Shown here: one piece after another, positions 48,205 through 58,489 of the stretch | How positions within the stretch are numbered: the first letter of the stretch is position 1 | Layout: every line of letters begins with the position of its first letter | Assembly: GCA_036926305.1 (NCBI GenBank) | Contig: JAXCHB010000129.1 | Coordinates: forward strand, 6,698,001-6,762,000 | Source of the DNA: Uropetala carovei | Taxonomy: Eukaryota; Arthropoda; Insecta; Odonata; Petaluridae | Length of the DNA: 64,000 nt | Reading direction: 5' to 3' | Translations under genes and position numbers: made by a program | Notes under the pieces: generated by a model | Seen by the model: the letters and a program-made list of their open reading frames with translations, nothing else | Told to the model about the DNA's origin: nothing | Database searches by the model: none

Positions 48205-49038
48205 TAGGGATGAAATAATGCCGACAATTTTTAATACCGGTATTGGGACAGTTTTTTGCTGATACCGGTATTGAAACCGGTTTTGTGCAGAGAACAGTTT
48301 ATAATCATTTAGTATATTATTTTAATAATTATAATAATAATCCTTTATTAACGGGATAAACCCTCTTCCTTACAAAGTATCAAACGGAGTTCAAGAGCAA
48401 GATATGAGTATTTCAACAACTATATAAATCAGGACTTTTCAAAAACACTCTTGCTTTCAAAATAAGGTTATAACTAGATAACTGCCCTGTTCAGGGCGTT
48501 TTTACCACCCTTCAAAACGGTGACACCCATCCCGATAAGGGGTATTTTTCAACCCCAGGACAAAAAACATTTTTTTTTCGAAAAGAAAACTCTTTATATT
48601 CAACAAACAATAATGGCAAAGTAAGAAGAAAGGACTACACTACAGAAAAGAAATTTATAAACCAAATTATATGTTTCATATGAAAATAATGAGTCAATTT
48701 TTGGATCTGAAGGTCAAAAAATACCGCGCTTCGGGACTGAAGGGTTCAGGAACGCATTTCAGGAGGACGAGACCATATCCAATCGTTTTCTCTCATCGAA
48801 CTAGGTAATATTATAAAACTCTCATACCGATCCGTCGGAGTCACTTTTCGGAAGAATCCCCCCCACTTTATTTCTACTCACACAGGCAACAAATACATTT
48901 TTGGTAACTTGGCACTGCTCCCACAAACTGCACTTTTCAATACCGAAAACCCGGTATTGTAAATCACGATATCGGTATTATGTGTCTAATTCAATACCGG
49001 TATTAATTCCGGTTTTCCAATACCGGTATTCATCCCTA
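48205..49038. mobile_element. hAT-type element with perfect 8-bp target duplication
   Basis: Ends TAGGGATGAA and TTCATCCCTA are inverted. The 8-mer GTCCCAAC occurs at both 48197-48204 and 49039-49046 without mismatch and fits the nTnnnnAn pattern of Ac-type hAT targets. Within about 110 bp of each end the palindrome AATACCGGTATT or a close variant is repeated several times, as expected of subterminal transposase-binding sites. 834 bp, no transposase; inserted in a SINE. Confidence 0.85.
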
Positions 49039-49177
49039 GTCCCAACATATGTCCTCAAGGAGGTACGTCGAAGAAAACACGGTGAGGATGCCTGTTGTAA
49101 ATTGATGGAATGGATGATCCGATTCTGATGCTGGATAAGTTGGATTGATGGGAAATGTGGAAACAGGTGAAATAATC

Positions 49178-49249
49178 TGCCATGACCAGGAATCGAACCC
49201 GGATCTTCCACTTGCCGGGCGGATATTCTGCCACTGAACTACCGTAGCA
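49178..49249 (-). repeat. tRNA-like SINE head (tRNA-Gly-like)
   Basis: The minus strand forms a full 72-nt cloverleaf: acceptor TGCTACG/CATGGCA with one mismatch, D-arm GTTCAGTGGCAGAAT, anticodon stem TCCGC/GTGGA, T-arm CCGGG TTCGATT CCTGG. The sequence outside the anticodon loop is closest to tRNA-Gly. The loop CCGGCAA has C in place of U33 and a GGC triplet, so it should not work as tRNA-Gly. A- and B-boxes look intact, so Pol III transcription is possible. Confidence 0.75.
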
Positions 49250-49920
49250 GACAAAATCTCCTGTTTCAGAACGCGAATATTTTCTTCCATCATTCCAGCT
49301 TATGCCTGTCGCATAAGGATCTTCGGATCATTAATTCCATCAGTTTATAACCATCAGTTGATGTTTCCACGTTGTGTCCCAGAAATTCACGTTGGCATTT
49401 GGGTTAGGGATTTTTTTCTTGTGTATGGGACTAGTTAAATATGTATAAAAAGAGTATAAGAATAGAGCAAGTCTGCGGCAAACAGAATCTTCTTATTTCA
49501 TCGGACTAAAAATATTGCTTTTTCTCCTCCTCCTCCTGGTTTCGGCGCCGAACTCTCCTTTACCATTTGGTAAGACTCCCAAGTCCTAAAAACTTTCTTC
49601 GTATTCAATTACCTAAATCGTCAAATTCAAGATTTTATCACGACGCCCGTAACTTTAATGTATTTCCTACTAATTTTATTTTTTTGAGAGCGTTCTTCTT
49701 CTTATGCTCCTTATTTTTAAAAAAACAACTCCATTTGGCCGCTCCTCTTCATTCTACCTCACTTTCCATCGCGTCTCCTCTTCTCTTCCCTTATCTTTCC
49801 TCTCCACAATTTTGTTTCTTTTGTGTTAATTTTCTTGCCATACCTAATTTTCTTTTCCTTTCCTATCCTTCTCCCTTTCGCCTTATCCATCCCTTTTTCT
49901 CATTCCTATAATTGCAAGCA

Positions 49921-50519
49921 TTTTTTTTACTTTCTCCATACGTAGTATAGGGAAAGTATTGTGATCACGAAAAAAATCAACTTCGAGATTTTAACGGAAA
50001 TACACGTTTTGAGGTCCCTAGAACACGTTTAGACTATTTTCGGAATGATGTATGTTTGTGTGTCTGTCTGTGTCTGTGTGTGGGTGCGTGCGTACGTGTG
50101 GGGGGGGAAGGGGGGGAGATGAATGTATGTGATTTTCCATAGCAGTTATTGTTTACGAATTATTTATAAATAATCGGTTTTTTCGGTTTCCGTCAAATAT
50201 CTCCTTAAAAACGCCGTTATTGGTAATCTTTGTGGGGACCAAAGTTGTAGAGAATAATATTTTTTCCAAGTTTTGTTTGAAACAAATTTTCGTAGAACCA
50301 TCCATTTCGCTGTTATTTTGATTTTTCTTAATTTCCTGTGTACAGCGCCACCACCATGTAGCGGTGAATTCTGTAAGCATATTCAAAATATACGTAATTT
50401 ACGAAAATAAGGACGACTGTATTCTATTACGATACGAAATAATAATTTTGCCTTATAATGCTATTCATAATAATTTAAATATCTATAATTACCCTAAATA
50501 TGGAGAAAGTCATGTGTTG
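49921..50519 (+). mobile_element. ACTTTCTCC-ended repeat, copy 3, interrupted
   Basis: Same family as 14591-15378 and 15522-16306. It reaches GGAGAAAGTCATGTGTTGG at 50519 and resumes right of the 5S composite with CAGATCAGATTTT (from 51569), the sequence found at the end of the other copies. A TG/GGGGG run lies at 50047-50115, and about 240 bp present in copy 2 is missing here. The minus-strand frame at 50153-50386 is shared with the other copies. Confidence 0.7.
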
Positions 50520-50571
50520 GCAACCTCCAGGGCCGGATTAAGCTGTACGCAAAACACGCAAGTGCGTGGGG

Positions 50572-50600
50572 CCAAGACCACCGAGTCTCGGTGGTCTTGG
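50572..50600. repeat. Perfect 14-bp palindrome insertion
   Basis: CCAAGACCACCGAG, one T, then its exact complement CTCGGTGGTCTTGG. It lies within a 34-bp segment that copy A lacks at the matching place. Confidence 0.9.
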
Positions 50601-51197
50601 TGGGGCCCAGAGGACAAGAGGGCCCACTGCGGGCCGAACGTGTCTCATTTCGCCACAGAGATCACAAACCTTACAATAACTGTTACTTGTTATAAATTTA
50701 CGATTTGAGTGGAACCTTAAATGTGTTGTGCTTGGGGCCCACAGTTCGTGGATAGAATTATTAAATTACGCTTCTGACTCCCATACTATAATTTTTCTGT
50801 TCTTCGAGCTGTTCTTTCTTCTATTTCCCTCAAATTGTTGAAATACTGCAAAGCATCAGCTTCTTTGAGATATTATATTAAACGAGTGTGCAACCTTTAT
50901 TTACACATTAAAAATTTCGGTTCACGGTGGGCCGACTAACGGGTTTCAACGGAGCTTATTACCAATTTTTTTTAACGTTTAAACGTCAACAGAAAGGTTT
51001 GATAACCAGAATTTTTATTTAAAAGAGTATAAAACTAGCCAGTACTAAATTAGGTCGATTCTTAAATCGAATACACGCTTTTCGGATCAAGCTCGACAAA
51101 ATGCAACCGAGGAAAGAAAATGGAAATGACGTAAGTCGGAAAAATAGTAATCGTTCCGACAGAATCCGCAAAACACGAGGGAAAATTTTGCAAAAAT

Positions 51198-51314
51198 GAC
51201 AACGGCACCCGGTGTTCCCAGGCGGCACCCATCCAAGTACTATCCGGGACCTACGATGGTTAACTTCGGCGATCGGACGAGAACCGGTGTTTTCATCGTG
51301 GTATGGCCGTTGAC
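51198..51314 (-). rRNA. 5S rRNA sequence embedded in hAT-type element, copy B
   Basis: A 117-nt minus-strand 5S rRNA matching copy A, with a one-base deletion (GGGTGCCGCC for GGGTGACCGCC) and changes including GTTAACCATCG for GTTAAGCATCG in the box A region and GGTCCC for GGGCCC. A run of five T follows (A5 on the plus strand, 51192-51196). The box A change and deletion make it less likely to be functional than copy A. Confidence 0.8.
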
Positions 51315-51599
51315 GAAGTAGATATCCCTGAGAATTGGATTTATTCTAGCTTATTTGTTTACAGGGCCGGATTAGGCGGTATGCAAGACATGCGAGGACA
51401 GGGGGGCTCAAAGTGGGCTGACCCTACCCCTTCTTTCCGAAACCCTTTCCAAGTGTTGTCGCTCAGATCAAAAGTCTTGCATAATGTTACTTATAAAAAA
51501 ATTGAAGATTTCGGTGGGGCCTTGAACGCGCTGTGCGTGGGTCCCATGGGTCTCTTAATCCGGCCCTGGCCAGATCAGATTTTTTTTTTCACTATCCTT

Positions 51600-51780
51600 T
51601 TCTGTTTTCTTCCCTAGTTTTCTAACCATCTCTCTCTACCTCATCTGCAATTTCTATTTCCCACTCATTGCTTCTCATTCCTTCTGCATTTCTCTACCTT
51701 CATCATTCTTTCCCTCTCCCTTCTCTACCCATTCTTCCTATGTCTATCTTTTGCAATCTCTCATCGCAGAATTTCCCACG
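51600..51780 (+). repeat. CT-rich tract
   Basis: Pyrimidine-rich plus strand after the composite element; low-complexity frames only. Confidence 0.6.
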
Positions 51781-51942
51781 CTCCCTTTACAGTGTTGCCG
51801 TTTTCCTGCTAAGGTGGTTTTTCCTGAGTTGTAGTTGCATAATTTCTTTCGTTTTTTCCCCACAAGTATCATTCTCGTTTAATTTTCGCCTTCGTTACTT
51901 CTGTTTCGTGATGCTACTCGGAAGAAGAGGTTGTTCAGGCGA

Positions 51943-52816
51943 AGGGGTGTCTAACCTTTTTCACGTGGCGAGCACCAACTTGCATCCTAGAGGAAGGGTC
52001 GGCGACCTACGGCCCTTGGGCCACGTGCGGCCCCGCGAACATCTAGTGAAAAAGTAATCGGGAGGATTTCACATGGGAAATTTCGTATTTTTTCAGCAAA
52101 GTTATGGTCTCAAAACGTCTTTTGGTGAATTTTTAACGCTGGTAAATAATGCAGACTTTATTTTTGCTTATACTGTAAGACCACAGAATCTCTAGAAAAC
52201 TTTTGATTTATTCATTCGTCCGGCCCTCTTGAGTATTTCTTGACATCCAATGCGGCCCTTCACTGCTGCAAATGTGACCCCCCGTGTAGGAGAAGTTGAC
52301 GACCTCTAGACCTGGAGCACCACTATTCTTCTGAAAAAAAAAATAGGAATGTTCATGAATAAAATCCGACTAACGTCCAAGTATTTCTTAATGTTCTGGA
52401 ATTCTGTTAGAAACAAAGCAAGATAAATTATTTATTCTAATAAACGGGGTTTTAAGCACCGTAAAAAGAGCCAGTGGTGCACGCAGGATTCTCCCAAGTT
52501 GGGGGAGTGGGGGGAGGGTGGTCCGAAATATTTGGTAAGTACAAAAGTTGTACGCAAGCAATATCAATGTCGCGTATTGTGCCGTTTATATATTTATTTT
52601 AAAAACAAATGGGGGCAAACCGTCTCCTATTCCTCTCGGACGGCGCCCAAGGACCCAAATTTGATATAACTATGCGTGTTTCCACAATTTTCCAAAGGGG
52701 AGGGTCCAGACCTGGTGGACCCCCCCTTCCCCGTATTTGTGTCTCACCGAGAAGAACACGGTTTGGCTTCTAAAGAGCATAGCGGTGCTCGCGAGCACCA
52801 GGTCGGGAAAACCCCG
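51943..52816. mobile_element. hAT-type element with two elements nested inside
   Basis: Left end GGGGTGTCTAACC...GGCGAGCACCAAC and right end GGTGCTCGCGAGCACCAGG then GGGAAAACCCC are an inverted pair. Inside are the hAT MITE at 51993-52309 and a second hAT-like start at 52472 (CAGTGGTGCACGCAGGATT), whose right end I could not fix. No clear outer duplication. Confidence 0.5.
51993..52309. mobile_element. hAT-type MITE (GGTCGGC family), copy 1
   Basis: Left end AAGGGTCGGCGACCTACGG, right end AGTTGACGACCTCTAG. Flanking 8-mers TCCTAGAG (51985-51992) and ACCTGGAG (52310-52317) match at six positions. 317 bp, close in length and end sequence to 61743-62057. Confidence 0.6.
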
Positions 52817-52859
52817 GTCTATATAGACTTAATCACACCGGGGTAAATCTCACTTTTTT

Positions 52860-52985
52860 CTCCCTCTCTTCCACTCCTCTTCTGCTTTTATTGTCTCCTC
52901 CTTTCTCTCCCTCTCCCCCTCTCTCTCCCTCTCTCTCTCCCTCTCTCCCTCCCCCTCTCCCTCCCCCTCTCCCTCCCCCTCCCCA
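52860..52985 (+). repeat. CT-rich tract
   Basis: (CTCTCC)n and (CCCTCT)n. Confidence 0.9.
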
Positions 52986-52999
52986 CCAAACTCCTTTAA

Positions 53000-54850
53000 C
53001 ATTTAAGATTCACTGATCTTCTACCGCTTCTATCTTCCTTTTTTTTTTAATTATCAAGATACACACAATCTTCCAAGCGCAGTGTCTGCCCCCCCTCCCC
53101 TACTTCAGCTTTTTATTTCCTTTTCGCTTCGGCCTCGTTTCTTTTCTTTCCATTTACTGCTTCGCTCTCCTCTCCCTTTATTTTTCTTCGTATGTAACAC
53201 GTCCCAAAACTCCATTCCCGCCGGCCACACAGAACGACTCAGCGTCACACCATAAACTTCACCCCACTTCTCGAGAGTACGCACGCAGCAGAAAGAGTAT
53301 CACAAGGAACTCGTACGTATAAACAAATAAATAAACGAAAGTATACGCGTATAAGGTTTAAGAGGGTAACTAGGACTTGAAAAAGGATAGGAGTGAAGCG
53401 GTGAAACGCTTTTTGCTATCGGAGTTGAAGTCGTCTGCGATATGTAAAAAAATAGATCGGGATATAGAGCTTCGGATTTTCTTAAACTATGCAGAAATTA
53501 TTGTGTGTATGCGTTTGTCCGTGTATCTACGGACGTCGTGCGTAAGTTAATATAGTACCGTTGGGTTTTTTTTTCCTTACGTCCTCATAGTTTTGGTGCG
53601 CGTTATTCATCTGAAGAATGTCGTTGTTTTACTGCAGAGGAGCTTTCGCGTAGTAAGAAATTAATGGAGAAAATACGTTTAAGTAGGGGCTTGAGAATGT
53701 ATTTATGCTCGATCTCCATAATACATCTTAATGTTCTATATTATCATGAATATTTTCTTCAGTTCGTCGTGAATATTTTGACGAAACTCGGAAGTTTTAT
53801 TGATTTCCGTAGCAAACATGATGTCATCCTGAAGATTCCTTGGTTGTAATTTTTATTTAACAATAATAATGTATTTATTGAATATAAAGTGATATAATGA
53901 CCTTCGCATGCCATTTTTTTCTGGCAAAGATCCGCATTGAAAGACCTGAAGTACCTACTGGGACGTTTCCAAGGCACCGTGAATTCAATTTTAAATATAT
54001 ATTCTTACATATTATTCTTTTACATATTCTTTAAATGAGCGGACTTAAAAGTTTTCATTGTGTCCGTTTGCTTAACGCGAAGATCTAATAATAGGTTTTT
54101 TGGGTTATGAAAAAAATCTCCATTTCCTTGGCATCTTTATCGTTCAGTGCTTTTTAAAAAAAATCGTATAGCTTGAGCATAAACCGTTTTTCAAAAAAAA
54201 ATATCCATTACGTTTGTTTGCTTCCAAATGAAACATCATCATTCCTGAAACTTCTGGCGTCGCTGCAGTCCTATTACCGCGTCAAGTCTCTCGCTCCAGC
54301 TGAATGAAGCGGGGGAAAAAGGCAGTTTCAACAACCTTCCGCCGCCGCGCTCCGTTCTTTTGTTTTTTTTAAATGTATATAATGGACCCAGGCAGCGGCG
54401 TCGATCCTCACATATTCGAATGCTCTTCTCTCGAGGACAGTAAGGCGCCTTTTTTAAACGACTTATTTTTTTTAATAAAGTAAGTAAATCGTTGGGATTT
54501 TAAAACCGTTTAAGTGGGGAGGCACGTAAAAAACAATCTTCTTTAAGAATCGTTACTGAGCTGAGATGGCGCTTTTATTTTTTATTTTTTGGAGCTATTA
54601 ACAAAAAAAAAACAGCGGGTAGAAGCAAGTGACGAAAATGAAATCATATAGGAAATTACGCCAGTTTCTTTCAGTAGGTTAAGGAAACACAATTTCCATG
54701 TTTAGAGAGGCATCATTCAAATACTACTACATACGTATTTTTTTAATGACGAATTCGACCATGTTCCATCGTGTAATTACAGAATTGAAATATCGAATAT
54801 TATGTCCGGCAGTTTTACGGCGTTTTTTGAGCTACGTGACTCATGTATGC
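53000..54850. other. No recognisable gene
   Basis: A GC-rich island at 54250-54350 (GCCGCCGCGC) has no associated reading frame. Short frames at 53664-53849 and 53759-53977 oppose each other. Confidence 0.35.
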
Positions 54851-54854
54851 CGCA

Positions 54855-55010
54855 CAGTCGAACGTCTATGATTCGAATTTTCCATAACTCGAAGTGAATT
54901 CATTTTTCAGGACAAAATCTTTTTCGTGTAATTTTTCTTCTGTAACTCGAATTTTCTATAAGTCGAATATTTTTTTGTTTCCCTTGAGGTTCGATTTATA
55001 GAAGTTCCAG
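54855..55010. mobile_element. pogo/Tigger-like MITE
   Basis: Left end CAGTCGAACGTCTATGATTC and right end GGTTCGATTTATAGAAGTTCCAG are inverted and of the CAGT-GAAC type known from pogo-group elements. TA follows the right end; the left flank is CA, a possible mutated TA duplication. 156 bp, non-coding. Confidence 0.6.
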
Positions 55011-56750
55011 TATAATTATTAACTGTGTATATATTCTACGACTGTTAGCAATAAAAAAGTATACAATAATTTGTGTTGAAATTAATCTGTAGCAAGTAAA
55101 GCGGATTGTTTTTTTTTTCATCTTCGACGTAAGTTTCAGAAAAAGAAAGGAAGACATAGGTACGTTATAAGCTACGGCATTATAGCGGCGATCAAAAAAA
55201 TCTTTTTAAAAATATGAAAGGAAGTTATTTTCTGTAAGATATTTCATAAGTTTACGCGACAATTCAGTGTTTAGTTTCCGGTAATATGACAGCCCTGATT
55301 GGATCATTTCCTGCCTTCACGTGCACTGAAATGTGTTTCTGTAACTCGGTGTTTCGGGAACATGATTTTTTCGACAAATAAAGGTCCTGCCTTGATTTAT
55401 AAATTCCATAGGAATATATCTACCGAGACGCCCATTGACATACACACATGCGAAGGTAGAGGGTTTCTTTTTACTCCAAAAATACTCCATAAGTAACGAT
55501 CTCGAAACAAAATTCGATCAGATTCGGAGAGGTTCGATTTATTTCGAATATTTAGCATTCTCTTTTAATAGGTAATACAAAGAACCGTATTATCGACCAT
55601 AGAAGTAGAGAAATAAGGTTGAAAACATTAATAATAAAATTATAAATCATACGACTTCAGCTATTGAAATGAGAGCGTAGCTCTCAAGATACGTATCCGG
55701 CTGTATATATTTCTAGCAGTATATTTCCAGAAAAGCTTCTGAAATCCTGATTTTGCATGTTTGTGTGTGTTCTCTTGTTTTCTTTTAGATGTAGTTTCTA
55801 ACGATAACAGGTCTCTGCAAGGCCATGGTCCTACAAACTTGCATTTATGTATTAAATTTTTTCCACCTTTTTCTCTCCTGTTTACTGAAATAGCTTCTAT
55901 GGTCGATATTACGGTTTAGGTGTTTTTCTTTATATTATTCCATTCCTCGTTCTTCAGCATTCTCTTTAATGACGAGGCACGTCGAAGTTTAAAGATAGCA
56001 CTGATGAAACTCCCTATTAGGGAACCTTTTTTTTTTTGTGGCCGCTAAAAAAAGTCTCCCCTCCTTGACGCGTTTGCGGTCTGTGCAAATTCCGTCTAGT
56101 CTGCCATATGTTCCCTTATCGAGGCGTGCTTCAATGAAGGCGACTTTTCCTGGCAGTGTGGCGTGACTCCCACTCTAGATAAACACCTCTTCCTTTCTCT
56201 CTCTCTCTCTCTCTCGTTTTCTGTCGTCGTTCGCTCTTCCCTCGCAGATATCGAAGTCTCGCTCTTCTGTCCCGCCTCTATAACATTATCGCACCCCTCG
56301 TCAAATATTAGCCATTGTATCCAGCCATACTTGGATACAGATAAAAAGCGCGTGCACCTTTGAGGGCGAAAAATAAAAGTTTTAAAAAATTCTCTGTGGG
56401 AGAGATAAGCGCTTATTAATTCCACGAAAAAAAATAAAGCTATGGAAAAATTTCGATTCGCGTGCGAGACGTTTAACAGCTGTCTTTTTGGGATCTTTAT
56501 TTTACACCGTAAGTCGAATTACGTGAAATTTCCTAACGTAAACGTGAGTGCAGCCCGAAAATTTTTGACGTTTTTATCGTAACTGTCATTAACTCTTTAA
56601 TAAATATGGCGATGTGTTATTGTTCATAATCTGATATCACTAGGCAGTGTGTCCACTGCCATATCCTAATTTTTACTGGATCTATTATTAGGACAACTGT
56701 TCTTTTCCCTTTATCCACTTACAATTAGATAAATCCCATAAGCTCTCCTA
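55011..56750. other. No recognisable gene
   Basis: A short (CT)n run at 56190-56216 generates opposing low-complexity frames. Nothing else recognised. Confidence 0.35.
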
Positions 56751-56754
56751 AATA

Positions 56755-57564
56755 TACGGGATGTTACGCAAAAGTTGCCGGACTGACTCGAAAACCAGGC
56801 GTAAGCTTAACTTAATTCCAGATAGTTGTTGCACAACTCATTCGCAGTCTAAGAAAACAATCGGCATGGTCTAGATTAGGGTTATTCAACTGGCGGCCCG
56901 CAGGCCTCATCCGGCCCGCGGCATGATTTTATCCCTCCCGAGGTAAGGACGAGCCGGTCGGCCGTCCGGGGCACCAAAGCTCTCTAGGGGCGCTTACCAG
57001 TCGGTTCGTTTGTATCTATAGAACACTCGTAAGCTGCCTAAACCCTTCCAGTCATAAAACATGCTTCCCTATATGCCTCTTCCCCATTCAGAACAGATGG
57101 GGAAAACCGGTAAGACAAAATCAGCCGAAAAACTTCCTCCGCAGTGTCTGTCCTTTTGTCTGTGTCTTTGAAAATAAGATTTCACCTCTTCAGTTGGTGC
57201 TGCCACCTTGCGGCAGTTGTTATAACTGCTAGGAGATTTCAGAAGACGGTCAGGCTATTTCCTAGTGGATTTCAGCATATCTGGCTCGCCACACAAAAAA
57301 AAATTGGACAGCCCTAGTCTAGATGTTTGAGCGGACCTGCCTAGCTTTCTTTGGACGCGGGCTTTTCCACTGTTTGGTTTCGGGATCGTACCCATAAACC
57401 CAACTTTCATCTCCTGTTATTATCTTTGACAAGAAGTTTGGGTCGTTTCTGACGTGTTCTTGAAGATCACGGCACACAGACACTCGGCTTTGCTTATCGT
57501 CATCGCCAAGGAGACCAGGCACAAATTTTGCTGCGATCCATCGCATGTTCAGATTTTCTGGTAA
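56755..57564 (-). pseudogene. Broken mariner transposase relic
   Basis: The minus strand from 57564 to 57319 encodes a mariner-type transposase segment: NLNMRWIAAKFVPG, then ITGDESWVYGYDPETK with the first catalytic aspartate of the DD(34)D triad (GDE), then SPRPKKARQVRSNI. After an in-frame stop in the target duplication and across the hAT insertion, the frame resumes below 56876 with TMPIVFLDCE, another stop, then VV, matching the next part of the family. Only about 100 of the usual ~345 residues remain and the second and third catalytic Asp are absent. GTCCGGCAACTTTTGCGTAA near 56760-56785 looks like the mariner 3' terminus, so the copy is also internally deleted. Non-functional. Confidence 0.85.
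56877..57316. mobile_element. hAT-type element inserted in the mariner relic
   Basis: Starts TAGGGTTATTCAACTGG, ends TTGGACAGCCCTA. The 8-mer GTCTAGAT is present unchanged on both sides (56869-56876 and 57317-57324), matching the nTCTAGAn target consensus of hAT transposons. 440 bp. GGCGGCCCGC and GGCCCGCGGC lie inside the left end. No transposase. Confidence 0.85.
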
Positions 57565-57902
57565 AATTAATTATTATGCAAAAGTTTTATTTTCTTCTAT
57601 GAATAATCGCCAAGCATCATATCCATCAAATTGTTAACGTCTAAGTTCTTGGTCTCATATTCCAAACTCCTCCGATATGAGCACGTTACATCGTTTGAGG
57701 TGATTTAATTGTACATAATAATATTCGCAGGCCTAAAAACTTGTCCATGTACGCAGCTGCTCTTCGTTAATTAAATACTAAATAATATTCTAAGTAAAAA
57801 ATAGTGAAAGTCAAGGCCAAAGACTACGTATTTTAAACCTTAAGAATGCATTTCAATTAACTACGTTATAATTATGCTATTACATTGAATTTTATTCTAA
57901 AG

Positions 57903-58188
57903 CGCCCGTTGGATCGCGGACCGCATGCTTTCACAGGGTGCGTTTCCTGCGGCCTGCGAAGATATAATGAAAAAGAGGTCCTTCAAATTAAACGAAAACG
58001 TTCAAAATTTTTTACTCGGGTTATAATAGTAATAAAGTATTCAGTATTGAAATGTAAACCCTAAAAAAAAAATTCATGCATACATGATTTTCACTCGCAT
58101 GGTACCTCAGAATCTCTAGGTAACTTATTATTTAAACTCTAGCATTCGAAACCAATGGGACCCGCCACGCAAAAATAAGTTGCTCACC
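57903..58188. mobile_element. hAT-type element fragment
   Basis: The right part (TTTTCACT, GGTACCTCA, TAGGTAACTT, GGGACCCGCCACG) resembles the right part of 46053-46915. The left part has GCGGCCTGCG. It is interrupted or bordered on the right by the MITE at 58189. Confidence 0.45.
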
Positions 58189-58477
58189 CAGTGGCGAATT
58201 TAAGGGGAGGGGGGTCGCACTTGGCGAGCGCCAGGGGCCCCGAAAAAACGTTTTAATTTATAATCTCAGAAATATTTAACATCTCATTTTAGAAGGTTTG
58301 AAGAAAAATGTATTTTTTGCGCTGCGATGCATTACTTATTAAATCAAATAAAGTGGTAGTTGTTAGGTGAGGTTTCAGTGCATATTTAGATTTCAGGGTC
58401 CCCGATTGTATAGCGACGTCTGGGTCCCAATACATAGTTCATCGCCAGGGGCCTAAGAATGTCTAAATCCGCCACTG
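58189..58477. mobile_element. hAT-type MITE
   Basis: Ends CAGTGGCGAATTTAAGG and CTAAATCCGCCACTG are inverted. Flanks TGCTCACC and CTCAACCT share CTCA-CC but out of register, so the duplication is imperfect. 289 bp. Confidence 0.65.
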
Positions 58478-58489
58478 CTCAACCTTGTA

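Larger units (their letters stand above)
48161..49260 (-). mobile_element. tRNA-derived SINE with 26-bp target duplications, split by a hAT element
   Basis: The flanks 48135-48160 and 49261-49286 are the same 26 bp with one mismatch (CTGTTTCAGAACG then GAATATTTTCTT), the size of duplication made by LINE-driven insertion. The SINE lies on the minus strand: the tRNA-like head is at 49178-49249, about 11 nt from the right duplication, and the body runs leftwards to 48161. Removing the hAT insertion and one of its duplications leaves about 258 bp. Confidence 0.75.
50528..51568. mobile_element. hAT-ended composite element carrying 5S rRNA, copy B
   Basis: Ends CAGGGCCGGATTAAG and CTTAATCCGGCCCTG are an exact 15-bp inverted pair. 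The flanking 8-mers GCAACCTC (50520-50527) and GCCAGATC (51569-51576) are both close to GCCACATC, the uninterrupted sequence in the sister repeat at 16290-16297, which supports insertion at that site. Internal plan as in copy A: left module to about 50745, 5S on the minus strand, right module 51364-51568. A 14-bp-arm palindrome is inserted in the left module. Confidence 0.8.

Noticed and set aside
49178..49249. Functional tRNA gene
   Set aside because: The cloverleaf is nearly complete, but U33 is replaced by C, the anticodon does not suit the tRNA-Gly body, and the segment is the head of a SINE with its own target duplications.
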